The notes: generated from the sequence alone by a model not told the origin. Positions 10,298 to 21,394 are shown, counted from the stretch's first letter. The stretch is 64,000 nt of DNA from Onchidella celtica (GCA_963931925.1 OZ007570.1:72233921-72297920); one strand, 5' to 3'. Program-made: numbers and translations.

Positions 10298-10510
10298 GGT
10301 AGACAGACAGACAGACTGACAGACCGACAGACAGACCGACAGACAGACCGACAGACAGACCGACAGACAGACAGACTGACAGACAGACAGACTGACAGAC
10401 AGACAGACTGACAGACCGACAGACAGATAGGCAAAGAGATAGACAGACAGACAAATAAACAGACAGACAGATAGATAGATAGATAGACAGACAGATAGAT
10501 AGACAGACAT
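10298..10510. repeat. Compound GACA/GATA microsatellite
   Basis: Tetranucleotide units GACA, GACC and GACT, changing to GATA rightwards, in the intron just downstream (minus strand) of the first Ig domain's second exon. The open frames across it are all repeat translation (Ser/Val/Cys/Leu) and are not genes. Confidence 0.95.
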
Positions 10511-10524
10511 ACATTCACAGGGAC

Positions 10525-10646
<122 letters not shown>

Positions 10647-10828
10647 GTGAAATGTTATATGGAATATCATACTTTTCCCAATGAGCCTGAAGTCATCACT
10701 TGCCTCCACTGTGTTTGATGTGGACATCCAGGATATTTTGCAGTTAAACTGAAGCTTTTCTGTACAGTTCATATTTGTCATACTGAGTCTGATCTGCCCG
10801 ACAGGCTCAGACATGTTGGTGTTAGTCA
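10647..10828 (-). CDS. Exon: second half of first Ig domain
   Basis: The 182-bp exon starts after acceptor CTTCCTAAG (phase 1, completing a Val codon with the preceding exon) and ends with ...[11 protein letters not shown] at donor CAC|GTATCT (phase 0). It contains [18 protein letters not shown] with paired cysteines, followed by [19 protein letters not shown]. The donor is the only GT at the right place and is built from the neighbouring GATA array, so the 3' boundary is the least certain part. Confidence 0.6.
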
Positions 10829-11526
10829 CTTAGGAAGAAAAGACGGTAACATCTGCCGTGATACACAGGATCCAATGTCAGTATGAATGGAACATCAAAT
10901 GTCCACACTGAACGCGATAGAGCCAAGATAAATAGGTAAAAATGTAGCAAAAGGAAAACGTTGTATGCTGGAAAATCTATCCTAAGAAATGATACAGAAG
11001 CGATACAACGAAAAGTAATTGAAAGGAAAGACAAAACGGGCTTTTTCTAAAAAAAGACATTCTTCGGGCAAAACACTGAAATAGCTTGAGAACAAATTTG
11101 ATTAAGTAAATAAACTGAACAATTCACGAAAATACGGAGACAAATTTTATACGAGTTCCAGAGTAGAAAACAACCTAAGCGATCAGATGTGATGATTTAA
11201 TTTACTTGGACTATAAAGAAGGTCTTTTGTTTGTTTACCAAAAGCTAGTTTTGACTTTCATTTTACGTTGCATTTTAGTGTACCGTTTGTATGTTATGTT
11301 TTGTGGGGTTTTTTTTTGGGGGGGGGGGGGATAAACCATTGCTAAAATCGAGAGTACATGCTTGGTGGATGGTCAGGGATAAAAAAAAAAAAGGCCAAAA
11401 TCGAGAATACATTCGTGATTGATGTGCCGGGGTCTGCAACGCAGAGCTGGATGCCATGTGCTTTGTGCTTCTAGTGTTTCATTTCCTTCATAACAGGACA
11501 AAACAGCACACGGCAATACTGTTTAC
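10829..11526 (-). other. Intron between the two halves of the first Ig domain
   Basis: Non-coding, with a G-run at about 11310-11330 and an A-run near 11381-11391. Nothing else is seen. Confidence 0.5.
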
Positions 11527-11715
11527 CTGACGAACGGTTATGCTTTTTCCGACCACCTGTTCTAAAAATGAGCTTCCCGTTTACTTCAGAGATTAGCCAA
11601 AACCACGGACGTGCTGTTGCATAACATGAGTTGTTCCAGGTGCAAACCCCGATTGCAGTGGCGCCTTCTTCCACACTACTGCCGACACAGTTCAACTCTA
11701 TCGGACATGGAGGGG
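11527..11715 (-). CDS. Exon: first half of first Ig domain
   Basis: The 189-bp exon runs from acceptor GTTTTTCAG to donor G|GTAAAC, phase 1 at both ends. It reads PPCPIELNCVGSSVEEG, then GVCTWNNSCY and RPWFWLISEVNGKLIF. Cysteines and the WFWL core fit strands B and C of an Ig-like domain with an extra cysteine pair. It follows the EGF exon at 12840-12977 in the same phase, so EGF units lead directly into Ig domains. Confidence 0.7.
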
Positions 11716-12839
11716 CTGAAAAACGGCAATAGTTAAAACATGTTACTAGCTGTTTATTGAACAGTGTGTCTCAGCGTTATGACTGTGGACTGTTTTCTGA
11801 TGGTCTTTACTTCTCGAGGGCCCCAGCCTAAGGGCCTAGACACAGTTGTTTCGGTTTCGTTTAGCTTTCCATAGTTTTGCCGAAAGACGTCAGTCTCGAT
11901 GAAAAGCTAAACACAGAATAGAGATACGACCAGCATCGACACAGGTCAGGAATACGTCATCAATTTTGACTAGCCAGCGCCCTCTTGGATGAACCCTATT
12001 TGTTCGTAAAAAGGCACGTGCGCAACAGTTTTTAATGTAACATCAGGGAGTATGTATTTAGAGAGAGCTCTCTCACCTCCGACAAATCGAGAAACTAGTT
12101 CAGGGGAGTCAAAAAATTGAAAGAGACCGTTTTCGGCAAAGACAGTGTGTGTATCTGTTTACTGTGGTTTGTTCATATTTTTGGGTTGATAGAAACTATT
12201 TTGTAAGCTCCCACTCGCGTGGAAATGCATAACCAGGTATTGGTTACCGCCGATGAAATCAATTGAAGTAGCAGTTCATCCAAAATGGCGGTGATAACAT
12301 TACCCGCAGTCACAAAAAGTGAGCTTCTTTCTTTGCGGTAGTTCCACATTCTATGAAGGGAAACTCGAACCACTATGGGTTCTTCAAAGAGCAGTGACGG
12401 ATTTATTCTAGGATTTTACGCAACTAGGACTTTATACATATTCAAAGAAAACACAAATAATTTATTTCAGTGAGTTAAAAACACAAAACATCACAGTAGA
12501 AAGACACCCCAGAAAACCGCAACCCGTTGTCACGCTGATGTGACTCATGATAAAACTAACACACAAAAAACATAATATGCAGGACAGAATAAAAAAAAAC
12601 GCCCAAAAAGTTCTAAACATGTTTAGATTCGTAGGACACAAAAACTACAAAACACCTTACAAAACAAGGGATTTCCTCAACAAAAACTGTATCCATTCCA
12701 GACGTACATACTTTCAAGATCTCTACCAATCTGAAATGCAAACATTCCCTGCAGGTGTGACCATTAGGCCTATTTATAATCCCCTGGACCAGGTATATAA
12801 AACGATTCATGCGATAGATAGCCTTGAATAAAAGATTAC
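11716..12839 (-). other. Intron between EGF and Ig exons
   Basis: No exon recognised. A 66-codon minus-strand frame at 12173-12373 has no domain signal. The stretch at 12540-12830 is A-rich. Confidence 0.45.
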
Positions 12840-12977
12840 CTTGATCGCAAAGGGGTCCTATGTGTCCAGTCTTGCAACCATCATTGCATTCACCGGTTGT
12901 TGCATTACAGACTGGCTTTGCACAGTTAGATGGACATGGTTTGGCACAACCCATGCCGTAGGTGCCACTTGGACAGT
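12840..12977 (-). CDS. Exon: 8-cysteine EGF (MEGF/laminin-type) repeat
   Basis: The 138-bp exon, phase 1 at both ends, lies between acceptor GTCTTTTCAG and donor G|GTAATC. It encodes one 46-residue unit beginning DCPSGTYGMGCAKPCPSNC and ending CKTGHIGPLCDQ, with eight cysteines in the spacing of MEGF10/scavenger-receptor-type EGF repeats. Such repeats form the extracellular stalk of phagocytic and adhesion receptors; that role here is inference. The symmetric exon phase allows duplication without frame loss. Confidence 0.85.
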
Positions 12978-13828
12978 CTGAAAAGACAGAGACAAGAGAG
13001 AAATCAGCACTATTTACAGGCATAGAGTTTCTGCAATACCCTTTTATGCGTATGGTTGGATTTTTTGGCCACATTCTAATATGTTGTAGCAATTTACACC
13101 AAATGAAAAGAATTACACTCCATTTTGTAATTTTTTAGACTTTAATGTCCAAAAGTGTTGTCCCAAAAAGTTGTCCCAAAATTAGGACTTTAGAAACGAG
13201 AAGTCACAGTAAGAAATGCTTATCAAAAAAATCCCCTAACCTTTAAATTCAAAGGTATGATTCCTAATATGTGAAATGTATTTAAATACAGAACAATAAG
13301 TGATATTTTGATGGAATAAATTGACCTTAGAAAGTTAAAAAAAAAAATGTGAGCGATAAATCCACAGATCACATGTAATTTGTACTAATCGAGTGCAAAA
13401 CCTGAAACATTACTACAGGGTAAACTTGTATACAGTCACAAACTAAATTTACTGTAAGCGAAAGATTAAAGAATTCAAAAGATTCAATTTAACAGCCGCA
13501 CTAACTTGTATTTTTCGATATGGTATTGTATATTATATAGTTGGAAAATGTGGGAAAGCAGGCTCTATCAAAATGTAGATGCAGTCATTCACAAAGAAAA
13601 GTGCATCATCTTATGTATGTATATATATATATATAATTATCAAGGACTACTATATGAAAGGACGAGCACAGCTGATTTCCTGACTCTGCTAGCGGAGGCG
13701 AATGGCTTAATGACAGATATCGTGAAAAAATGCAAACCCACAACTAAACCACCCACCTATTACATAATCAATATACAGAAACATGTATTTCAATGATAAA
13801 AAAGCATAATAAAGTAATATTAATAATT
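12978..13828 (-). other. Start of the 44-kb intron, with short interspersed repeats
   Basis: No exon is seen up to the LINE A insertion. It contains the inverted 27-bp match near 13399-13425 and the short repeat copy listed at 13617-13716. Confidence 0.45.
13617..13716 (+). repeat. Short interspersed repeat (ATTATCAAGGACTAC family), copy 1
   Basis: A TA-microsatellite is followed by ATTATCAAGGACTACTATAT..GAAAGGACG and GCTAGCGGAGGC. It is about 85% similar by eye to the minus-strand copy at 20223-20330. It may be a MITE or SINE fragment; no terminal repeats or Pol III boxes were established. Confidence 0.6.
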
Positions 13829-14514
13829 TTATGTCAGGCCAGAGTTTTCTGCTATTGTATGACAGTACACAATACAGCCTGCTACTGTCACCCCCACTGT
13901 CTTGTGGGTCATCTCGGGAGAGAGGAAGACTAGGGGAAGGTAACCCTGAATACAAATACCACACTGCCTTGTGTGTTGCTATGATAGCAAAGGCTATGGG
14001 AGTAAACCCAGACAGAAAATCAGGAGTGGAGACCCGAAGGTGGTTGTCAGGGAGAACTGCATCAAACTGGCTTCCAGCATCTCCTGCAGCCGGACTAGTT
14101 CCAAATGTATTGACCTGGTCTCTCCCTTGGGTTTAACTAGAATGGCAGAGAGAGGGGTGGTGCCTCTGGGCAAAGCACCATCTCTTAAAAATAGCCCAGG
14201 CAAGGCAGCAAAACGAGGAGGCGTTTGCTCGGGCTTGGCAAGCGTCTGTCTCTCCTCTATAAGCCCACCCATTTCCGATTTGGAGAGGACACTCCAGCCA
14301 TCCGTTACGGATGGGCACAACACGGGAGGTGGCAGTTACCGGTGATAAGCTCAATCCATTTGGCGTACGGATGAGCGCCAGGGGTCCCCTCTGTCGGTGG
14401 GAGCGGCTTTTCAGCTGCATTGATCAACTACCGCCCGCCGTAACCTGGGCAGCCCCCAGGCAGTTGGGTGTTGTTCCGCCACGTCAGCCTGCTTCATAAG
14501 GTGGTTGGAGCTAG
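13829..14514 (+). other. Probable 5' UTR of LINE A
   Basis: GC-richer than its surroundings, with several overlapping open frames on both strands but no domain in any. It is placed in LINE A because of the direct repeats flanking 13829-17758. Any promoter in it is internal and not recognisable by eye. Confidence 0.5.
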
Positions 14515-15123
14515 ACCAAAAGTCAAAAAGCTGACGTAAAGTGTGCACCTGGCAAAAACAGAAAAATACTAAAACTTGGTACCTGGAACGTCAGAACAAT
14601 GCGCCCAGGCTTGCAACAGCAAGATCTCACTAATATTGACTCCATCAGGAAATCCCAAACTATTGATCGAGAACTTCAGCTACTAAATATCGACATCGCT
14701 GCCCTTCAAGAAACTCGACTTCCCGACTCCGGGTCAGTCAAAGAAGAAAACTACACCTTCTTCTGGCAGGGCCTTAGCAGCGAACAGCCGAGAATCCATG
14801 GCGTGGGCTTCGCCGTAAAAAACTCCCTTATCAATTCGATCGCAACTCCAATTGGAGTGTCAGAACGCATCATGACACTCAGACTGAACACCCGGTCTGG
14901 TTTTACCAACATTATCTGTGTCTATGCCCCAACACTTACCTCCTCTGACGAAACCAAAGACATTTTCTACGAGGCATTGCAGAGGACTCTCCACAACATC
15001 CCTCTCACCGAAGGCCTGTTAATTCTGGGTGACTTTAACGCTCGAGTGGGAGCAGATCACTCCGCATGGGCATTGGCAACATCAACGAAAACGGGCAGCG
15101 CCTTCTGGAGCTATGCTCCGTAA
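14515..15123 (+). CDS. LINE A endonuclease, N-terminal part
   Basis: The frame is open from 14515; the first Met is at 14599, but homology starts earlier at LGTWNVRTM, so the authentic start is upstream of that Met or non-AUG. Apurinic-type endonuclease motifs are visible: TWNVRTM (catalytic Asn), ALQETR (catalytic Glu), IICVYAPT and ILGDFNARVG. The frame is lost near residue GADHSAW (about 15063-15075), where a deletion not divisible by three removes the start of the next block. The protein continues one frame over at 15066. Confidence 0.8.
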   Translation, partial: TKSQKADVKCAPGKNRKILKLGTWNVRTMRPGLQQQDLTNIDSIRKSQTIDRELQLLNIDIAALQETRLPDSGSVKEENYTFFWQGLSSEQPRIHGVGFAVKNSLINSIATPIGVSERIMTLRLNTRSGFTNIICVYAPTLTSSDETKDIFYEALQRTLHNIPLTEGLLILGDFNARVGADHSAWALATSTKTGSAFWSYAP

Positions 15124-17708
15124 ACTCATTATGTGTTACAAACACGTACTTTGACCTTAAGAGATGCCAAAGAACATCATGGCGCCATCCCAGGTCTGGC
15201 CATTGGCATCAATTAGATCTTATTCTCTCAAGGAGGAAGAGTTTGGGCTGTATAAAAATAACTCGTTCCCTCCACAGTGCTGACTGTGACACCGACCATG
15301 CACTGGTAGTCAGCAAAATCAAAATTTCGGCCAAGAAAATATACAGATCAAAAGCCCCTTCAATCCCTAAGATCAATGTAACAGCAATCAGAGATGAATC
15401 AAATAGAAAGTCATTTGAAAAGTTATTTGCTGAAAGCATGGATAATGTCACCCAATGTGACTCGGTAGATGAAACATGGAACACTCTCAGTTCAAAAATT
15501 CATGACTGTGCCATCAAGTCTTTTGGACAGCATAAAGTTTCAAACAACGACTGGGTAGCCCAGAACAGCGAAATTCTCCTACCTCTCATTGAGCAAAAGA
15601 AATCTGCTTTCAATGAGTATAACAAAAATTGCAATCAGAGTACAAAAACTTGTTTGAAAAATGCAAAAGCTAAACTTCAGCTGGAGGTAAGACGTTGCGC
15701 CAACAAATACTGGACAGACTTGTGTAACAGCATACAAGAGGCAAATGAAAAGGGAGATATGAAAACCGCCTTTAGTCAGATGAAAGTAGCCCTTGGGCCA
15801 ATCATCACCAAAAGCGCCCCACTTAAGTCTGTAAATGGTGAACCCATCACAGATAAAAATGAACAACTGAATAGGTGGGTAGAGCATTACTCTCTGTTGT
15901 ATTCAACTGAGAAAAATATTCCACCAGATTTTGAGGAACACCTCCAAAAACTGCCAATAATGGCCGAACTTGACGCTGAACCTTCCTTAGTCGAGCTTTC
16001 CAATGCAATCGACCACCTGTCTGCTGGAAAAGCCACAGGAAGTGACAACATTCCTGCAGAGGTATTAAAAGACCTAAAAGGCCCACTATTACCACACCTG
16101 TATAATCTGTTACTGCAGTGTTGGAAAGAAGGCGTGATACCACATGATATGAGAGACGCCAAAATTGTCACACTTTACAAGAACAAAGGAGACAAAGGCG
16201 ACTGCAACAACTATCGAGGCATATCCCTCCTCAGCATTACTGGAAAGGCTTTTGCTCGCGTCATCCTCTGCCGCCTTCAACAACTGGCGGAAAAAGTCTT
16301 ACCAGAAACACAATGTGGCTTTCGAAGCAAACGATCAACTATTGACATGATATTTGCACTTCGGCAAATCCAAGAAAAATGTAAAGAACAAAACAGGCCG
16401 CTTATAACATGCTTTGTGGACCTAACAAAGGCTTTTGACACCGTAAGCCGATCTGGCCTGTATGCAGTCCTTAAATCCATAGGCTGTCCACCAACATTGC
16501 TAAAACTTATTGCATCCTTCCACACTGACATGAGGGCATGTGTCAACTTTGAGGGCTGCACATCCAATTCATTTGCTGTAAACAGCGGTGTGAAGCAGGG
16601 ATGTGTTCTTGCTCCTACCTTATTTGGTATATATTTTGCAGCCCTACTCAAGAATGCCTTTGGTCAATGTTCAGGTGGAGTACTTATTAACACCAGAGTG
16701 GACGGCTCCATTTTTAATGTTGCCAGACTAAAAGCAAAATCTCGTACAGAGCATATTATGTTACAAGAGCTCCTCTTCGCAGATGATGCTGCAATCGTGG
16801 CCCACGATGAAACCACGCTCCAGGCTCTCATCAATAGCCTTGCCAAAGCCTGTGACAAATTCATGCTAAAGATCAGTGTCTCAAAAACTGTAGTTTTGAC
16901 ACAAGGCTTGAGAAACTCCAACCCAATCATGCTGAATGGCTCTCCTCTGGAGCAAGTGGGAAAATTCTGCTACCTAGGCTCAACCATCAGTGGTAGCACA
17001 GACATAACAACTGAAATAAATGCCAGAATAGGAAAGGCGGCCACAGCTTTTGGCAAACTCTCAAAAAGGGTGTGGAACAATAGCAAGCTGACCATCAAAA
17101 CAAAGGTACTCGTGTACCAAACTTGCGTCCTAAGCACCCTGCTGTATGGCTCAGAGACATGGACCACCTACTCCAAACATGAAAGATCCCTCAACTCCTT
17201 CCACCTGCGCTGCCTACGCAAAATTCTCAAGATCAAGTGGCAAGACAGGATCTCAAATATCGAAGTTCTGAGCCGAGCCAACATTCCATCAACTCAGGCT
17301 CTCCTAGGCAAAAAAAGACTGCGGTGGCTTGGACATCTCCACCGTATGGAAAATGATCGCATCCCCAGACAAATTCTCTACGGGGAACTTGCTACTGGCA
17401 ACCGACCCAGAGGTAGGCCACATCTGCGATTCAAAGACACTTGCAAGGTCACGATGAAAGAATTCAACATCGACCCCAATGAATGGGAGAACCTTGCAAG
17501 TGATCGAAGCAGATGGAGACAAAAATTGCGCAGTGGCACGCTCGCAATAGACTTCAAGGCAAAAGAAACATACCTGACAAAACGACAGAGGCGGAATGAA
17601 AACACTCGCCAAAGTGAACCCAAAAGACTGACCTGCAATCACTGCCATCGCACTCTCGGGTCAAACATTGGTAGAATAAGCCACGAGAGAAGCTGTCAGT
17701 CAAAGTAA
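15066..17708 (+). CDS. LINE A endonuclease C-terminus, reverse transcriptase and zinc finger
   Basis: An 880-codon frame. The first 90 residues complete the endonuclease (NENGQRLLELC, then HWHQLDLIL and DCDTDHALV, with the catalytic Asp-His pair). RT spans about residues 340-640: KNKGDKGDCNNYRGISLLS, VDLTKAFDTV, GVKQGCVLAPTLF and active site FADD at about 16780. Then come CVLSTLLYGSETW, the RWLGHLHRM/GNRPRGRP thumb-distal motif, and a C-terminal C2HC finger, CNHCHRTLGSNIGRISHERSC. No stops interrupt it, so apart from the frameshift near 15063 the element is well preserved. Reverse transcription at a nicked target is the family's activity. Confidence 0.85.
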   Translation: MGIGNINENGQRLLELCSVNSLCVTNTYFDLKRCQRTSWRHPRSGHWHQLDLILSRRKSLGCIKITRSLHSADCDTDHALVVSKIKISAKKIYRSKAPSIPKINVTAIRDESNRKSFEKLFAESMDNVTQCDSVDETWNTLSSKIHDCAIKSFGQHKVSNNDWVAQNSEILLPLIEQKKSAFNEYNKNCNQSTKTCLKNAKAKLQLEVRRCANKYWTDLCNSIQEANEKGDMKTAFSQMKVALGPIITKSAPLKSVNGEPITDKNEQLNRWVEHYSLLYSTEKNIPPDFEEHLQKLPIMAELDAEPSLVELSNAIDHLSAGKATGSDNIPAEVLKDLKGPLLPHLYNLLLQCWKEGVIPHDMRDAKIVTLYKNKGDKGDCNNYRGISLLSITGKAFARVILCRLQQLAEKVLPETQCGFRSKRSTIDMIFALRQIQEKCKEQNRPLITCFVDLTKAFDTVSRSGLYAVLKSIGCPPTLLKLIASFHTDMRACVNFEGCTSNSFAVNSGVKQGCVLAPTLFGIYFAALLKNAFGQCSGGVLINTRVDGSIFNVARLKAKSRTEHIMLQELLFADDAAIVAHDETTLQALINSLAKACDKFMLKISVSKTVVLTQGLRNSNPIMLNGSPLEQVGKFCYLGSTISGSTDITTEINARIGKAATAFGKLSKRVWNNSKLTIKTKVLVYQTCVLSTLLYGSETWTTYSKHERSLNSFHLRCLRKILKIKWQDRISNIEVLSRANIPSTQALLGKKRLRWLGHLHRMENDRIPRQILYGELATGNRPRGRPHLRFKDTCKVTMKEFNIDPNEWENLASDRSRWRQKLRSGTLAIDFKAKETYLTKRQRRNENTRQSEPKRLTCNHCHRTLGSNIGRISHERSCQSK

Positions 17709-17758
17709 AAGTGAATATTCTAGCTGCTAAGACCGTCTGTAAAGACGCTAAAGGCCAT

Positions 17759-18315
17759 ATATTAATAATTGGTAAAAATTAAAATACACAGAAAGCTGCA
17801 GCATTAGGAGGTACGGTATTAAAAGTCTATCTAGCAAATTCCCTTAAAAATGATAAGGTTTAATTTGTTATCAAGGACTACGCTAGCGAAGGCCATTAGA
17901 TTATTGACACCTACAGCCTTATTATGACACCTAAGACTAACCAATTGTAACCAATGTTGCATCCAAACATAATCTCATTAAATAAAGCAGTTTTACCACA
18001 GTTAATGACGATACCATACAGTAGAACCTCTGGCATAAGACCTCAGTATGTAATAACACATGCAATTTGACCTTGAAATCAACCTTTTCTATTGGATTTT
18101 TTTTAACCACCTTAATTGTAGCCCATTCCATGAATCAGGACCATTTCTGTAGTCTTATAGCAATGGTTCCTCTGTATGTACAGAAACGAAAAATAACTCA
18201 CAATGTTGCAGCCCAAATTAGTCAGCGAGCCGTGCCTTCTTGATGGAGGTCTGGTACAGAGCTGAATTTCTTTGATGTTCCTTTTCCAAATTATGAATCC
18301 CATGCAGAAGAACAT
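17759..18315. other. Between LINE A and the P-type transposase relic
   Basis: At 17865-17905 it contains a third, internally deleted copy of the short repeat (TTATCAAGGACTAC joined to GCTAGCGAAGGC). Otherwise A/T-rich with no gene. Confidence 0.45.
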
Positions 18316-19011
18316 TTATTTTGCCAGGCGTCGCAGCAGATGTTTAGAAAATAATCCAAAACCATAGTAGGTGTTCATGGTGAGAAGAATGTTGACAAGT
18401 CTTTGACGGCAGCATGCTTTATGTTTGGATTTCTTCACAAAGCACAAACCCGTCCTTACGAACTCATATGTGCACACATGTGGGACAGTCAAACAACCCC
18501 TTGAAACTTCTTGGATGAAGTCTTTTACTTCCCTTGACAATAAACACTTCAGCAAGTAAACTGAATCGTACAACAAATACCAAGCTCGCTGATCATTCAA
18601 AGGATGTACAGTCTCAAAGTCAGTTCTTCTTGTGAATAATTTGCAGTATTGCTGATTGATTTTATGATTGTCAGTCATGGACCCTAAAACAATCCCACCT
18701 GTCTTCTCAACAACAGCAGCAGCTTTCTTGACAACAGTGAATTGGTAGGCAGCTGTTAGGTTGTGAACAGGGGTAACAGATACCATAACACTAGGTCCAC
18801 CATGCAAACATTTCATCATGACACATAACATAGAGCTAGCCTTGGAGTCTGGGTCATTTTTTGACATGCCATTGAGAACACCCCTTGAATAGGTGACTCT
18901 TTGGTGAATTTTCACTTCATCGACTAACAAAAACCAATGTTTCTGCTGAGCATTCTTTGCTTTCTGAAATGTTTTCTCCAGTACTTGGTCAACATCTGTA
19001 GAAGAGATCAT
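18316..19011 (-). pseudogene. Catalytic-domain fragment of the same P-type transposase
   Basis: A 231-codon frame overlapping the THAP part by 4 bp. It contains FLLVDEVKI (first catalytic Asp in P-element RNase H folds) and GSMTDNHKINQQYCKLF (second Asp region). After these comes HPLNDQRAWYLLYDSVYLLKCL, matching the block that precedes the third acidic residue in THAP9-like transposases. The GTP-binding insertion and C-terminus are not recognised, and no terminal inverted repeats were identified. The junction at 19008 could be a short intron (an acceptor-like TTCTACAG precedes ATGTTGACC), but a frameshift is simpler. Confidence 0.65.
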
Positions 19012-19886
19012 AGACTGCAGCTTTCGTCTACTTGGGAGAACAAGAAAGTCACGCAGTTGATGGTAATTACAATGAGGGAAAGATTCAATTGCAAAGCATT
19101 AATCTGCCAACGAGAATGCCTTGTCATATACGAGTTGAAGCTGTCTTGTAAGAAATTTAAGTTTCTTGCCTTTGGCAGCTTCAAGCGACTCTTAGGCTTG
19201 AACTTGTTGAAGAGTCGTTGCCACTTTTTTAACAACACCATCCTGTTAGGAAGGTCATAGTTAATCGCTGATTGCACAGCCTCAAAGAATTGTGTGTAGG
19301 ATGACAGACCAGTGTTTGGACTTAAGATTTTACCCAAAGGCACGTTAATCCCATTCTTGAAAGCAGAAAAAGTAAGAGGTGAACACAAAGTAGATTTGTT
19401 GTGAACAATTATTGACAAGAAACTCTCTCTGTAATCTTTCACCATGAAAATACACACAAATTTGTCTTCTGGACGAGATATGAGAAGATTTTCATACTTT
19501 TTTAACAACTCTTTGTCAGGAGAAAACTCAGAAAACGAAGTGATTCTGTCTTTCTTGATGAAATAGTTCAGCTGTTGATCCTCAGCTTTAGGCTCGCGTG
19601 GTGCTGGTTTTGGTGTTGGCAAACAAGAAGAAGGAACATTAAAAATACTTGGTGGCAACACAGGCCGAGTATGTCCACCTGGTATCTTGACCATAGGTGT
19701 ATCCGCTGGCCACTGTCTCTCACATATAAAAAATTTTGTTGGGTCGACAACGAAATCCTCACGTGGGGGGAGAACGTTCAACCATTTCTGTTTTTCTGGT
19801 TCGTCTTTAGGTAGTTTAAACACACGGCATTTGTTAGATTCGTTGTTGTTGCCTTTGCAGTTCACAACACTACACTTATTTGGCAT
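19008..19886 (-). CDS. THAP-domain N-terminal part of a P-element-type transposase
   Basis: The start is taken at MPNKCSVVNCKGN (19886) rather than the in-frame Met at 19937, because THAP domains begin this way. THAP C2CH ligands: Cys at CSVVNC (two) and ICERQWP. The fourth ligand, normally His two residues after the last Cys plus one (CExHWP-like), is Gln (CAG). Residues about 100-280 resemble the middle region of THAP9/P-element proteins. The frame runs to a stop at 19008 where the catalytic part continues in another frame. Such proteins bind transposon ends and move DNA by cut-and-paste. The lost zinc ligand and frame break argue against activity. Confidence 0.7.
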   Translation of the reverse strand: MPNKCSVVNCKGNNNESNKCRVFKLPKDEPEKQKWLNVLPPREDFVVDPTKFFICERQWPADTPMVKIPGGHTRPVLPPSIFNVPSSCLPTPKPAPREPKAEDQQLNYFIKKDRITSFSEFSPDKELLKKYENLLISRPEDKFVCIFMVKDYRESFLSIIVHNKSTLCSPLTFSAFKNGINVPLGKILSPNTGLSSYTQFFEAVQSAINYDLPNRMVLLKKWQRLFNKFKPKSRLKLPKARNLNFLQDSFNSYMTRHSRWQINALQLNLSLIVITINCVTFLFSQVDESCSL

Positions 19887-20222
19887 TTTGAAAGAATATA
19901 AATCCCACAACTTGCCAAAAATATCCACCAGTATCACATTGTTTCACATGTCTGTTTCAGTGTTTATATTTTCCCACACAACCAAAGCATTTGTTCCGGT
20001 AACGTAAACTTCCGGGAGAAAAAGAGTGCAAGCTTTCTGCACTAGATCTAGGCCTAAAAATAAAAGTTTTGGCGTGTTGGATATTCACCAAGTAAATTGA
20101 TGCCAACAAATCGTATGGAAAATGTGTTTACTGACTTAATTGACATAAACTTCATCGCATCTTATTAGTCTAGATTACTACGCTAAAGCGCACTATTCCG
20201 TTCGGTCTAAAAATAGACTATT

Positions 20223-20330
20223 CATCAGAAACTGGGTCAATGCAATAGCCTCCGCTAGCGATGTCAGAAGATCGGCCGTGCGCGTCCTTTCATACAGTAG
20301 TCCTTGATAATTATATATATATACAAGTAT
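20223..20330 (-). repeat. Short interspersed repeat (ATTATCAAGGACTAC family), copy 2
   Basis: The minus strand reads a TA-run, ATTATCAAGGACTACTGTAT, GAAAGGACG and GCTAGCGGAGGC, as in the copy at 13617-13716. Confidence 0.6.
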
Positions 20331-21394
20331 TGAACCCGCGAAATTCGCGGGGGGGGGGGTGGGGGGGTGAAAAGTGTTGTGAGTAGGTCTGGGGGTGGCT
20401 GCAATGGAGGGAGCATTACTTGACCGTTGGCACAGCAAAGTGCAGCAAGAACCACGAATGTTATGGATGGACTCGGAAGCACGGTTTCAAATTTGGGGAA
20501 CCGGACGTTGAGATCGCACGGTGGACCGCAAATTCAGTGATGTCATGCCACATAAAAACTCACGCCCGGATGGTATTTATTTGGAACAAATGCAAATTTG
20601 CGTAGTTCAAAAAAATACTTACGGAGAGTGTTCAGCAATGAGTGTAGCAAGGAATCAACTTCAGACCAAAAGAAATTTGTATGCAAAATTTGAGCTGGAT
20701 TGGTGAACAGATAGCCGAGCTACGGCTTTTACAAAAAAAGCGAGTGTTTTTTTAATAATAGATATAACATCCCTCTCGCCCAGTCTTCCCTTCCCTTTCT
20801 CCCTGACACATGCTGTAATGCCAGATGTGCTTATAGTTTCCCCAAGCTTCGGCCATTTGACAAAGCTGTTACACTTTTCAAAAGGCACTGACATAGGAAC
20901 TTTTGGAAACAAACTTAACATATTTTTCGTGTGCTACACAACATACGCCGACACAGGCTGTATAAGCCTCAATCTAGATCTAGATCTAGGTCACTTTAAT
21001 AATGGAACTTAGATTCAATGCAAATACTAATAAACTTATTTTCACACTGTGGATCCCTAAAAATTCATGGGTGTGATGTTTAAAGTTGATTTTCGACCAA
21101 CCATGTGTGAAGAAAGTATTAAGAAAGACGAAAAACGACGACAGGGCGGAGTAGGCACAGGGTGAAAGTTTCGATCACACTTTTTGATTCTGTCGGTATT
21201 CGTGGAACATGCGTCTCTGTTTTTCCAGCTCAAAACTTTTTAATATAAATAATAGTAAAGACTGATTTTTGTTCACAATGAATGTGTCCACGCAGTTCTT
21301 CGTGAAAAATTGATGCATTACACCAAGTTTCATAATTGTTAATGGCGTAATCGCGAAGTTTTAGCTGCTTACAGGATCAGCCTGTAGCTCAATT
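20331..21394. other. Intron sequence, no gene recognised
   Basis: Includes a G-rich run at 20349-20367. Short open frames on both strands lack domain signals. Confidence 0.45.

Larger units (their letters stand above)
13829..17758 (+). mobile_element. LINE A, RTE-like non-LTR retrotransposon, near full length
   Basis: The coding part (about 14515-17708) has endonuclease, RT and a C-terminal zinc finger. A 12-bp direct repeat ATATTAATAATT occurs at 13817-13828 and 17759-17770 and is taken as the target-site duplication; in A/T-rich DNA this could be partly chance. That gives a 5' UTR of about 690 bp and a short 3' UTR of 50 bp. Clade placement (RTE-like) rests on the absence of ORF1 and RNase H and on the RWLGHLHRM C-terminal motif. 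Confidence 0.75.

Noticed and set aside
13831..14499. Overlapping frames in the LINE A 5' region as an ORF1
   Set aside because: Several mutually exclusive frames on both strands, none with coiled-coil, CCHC or RRM features.
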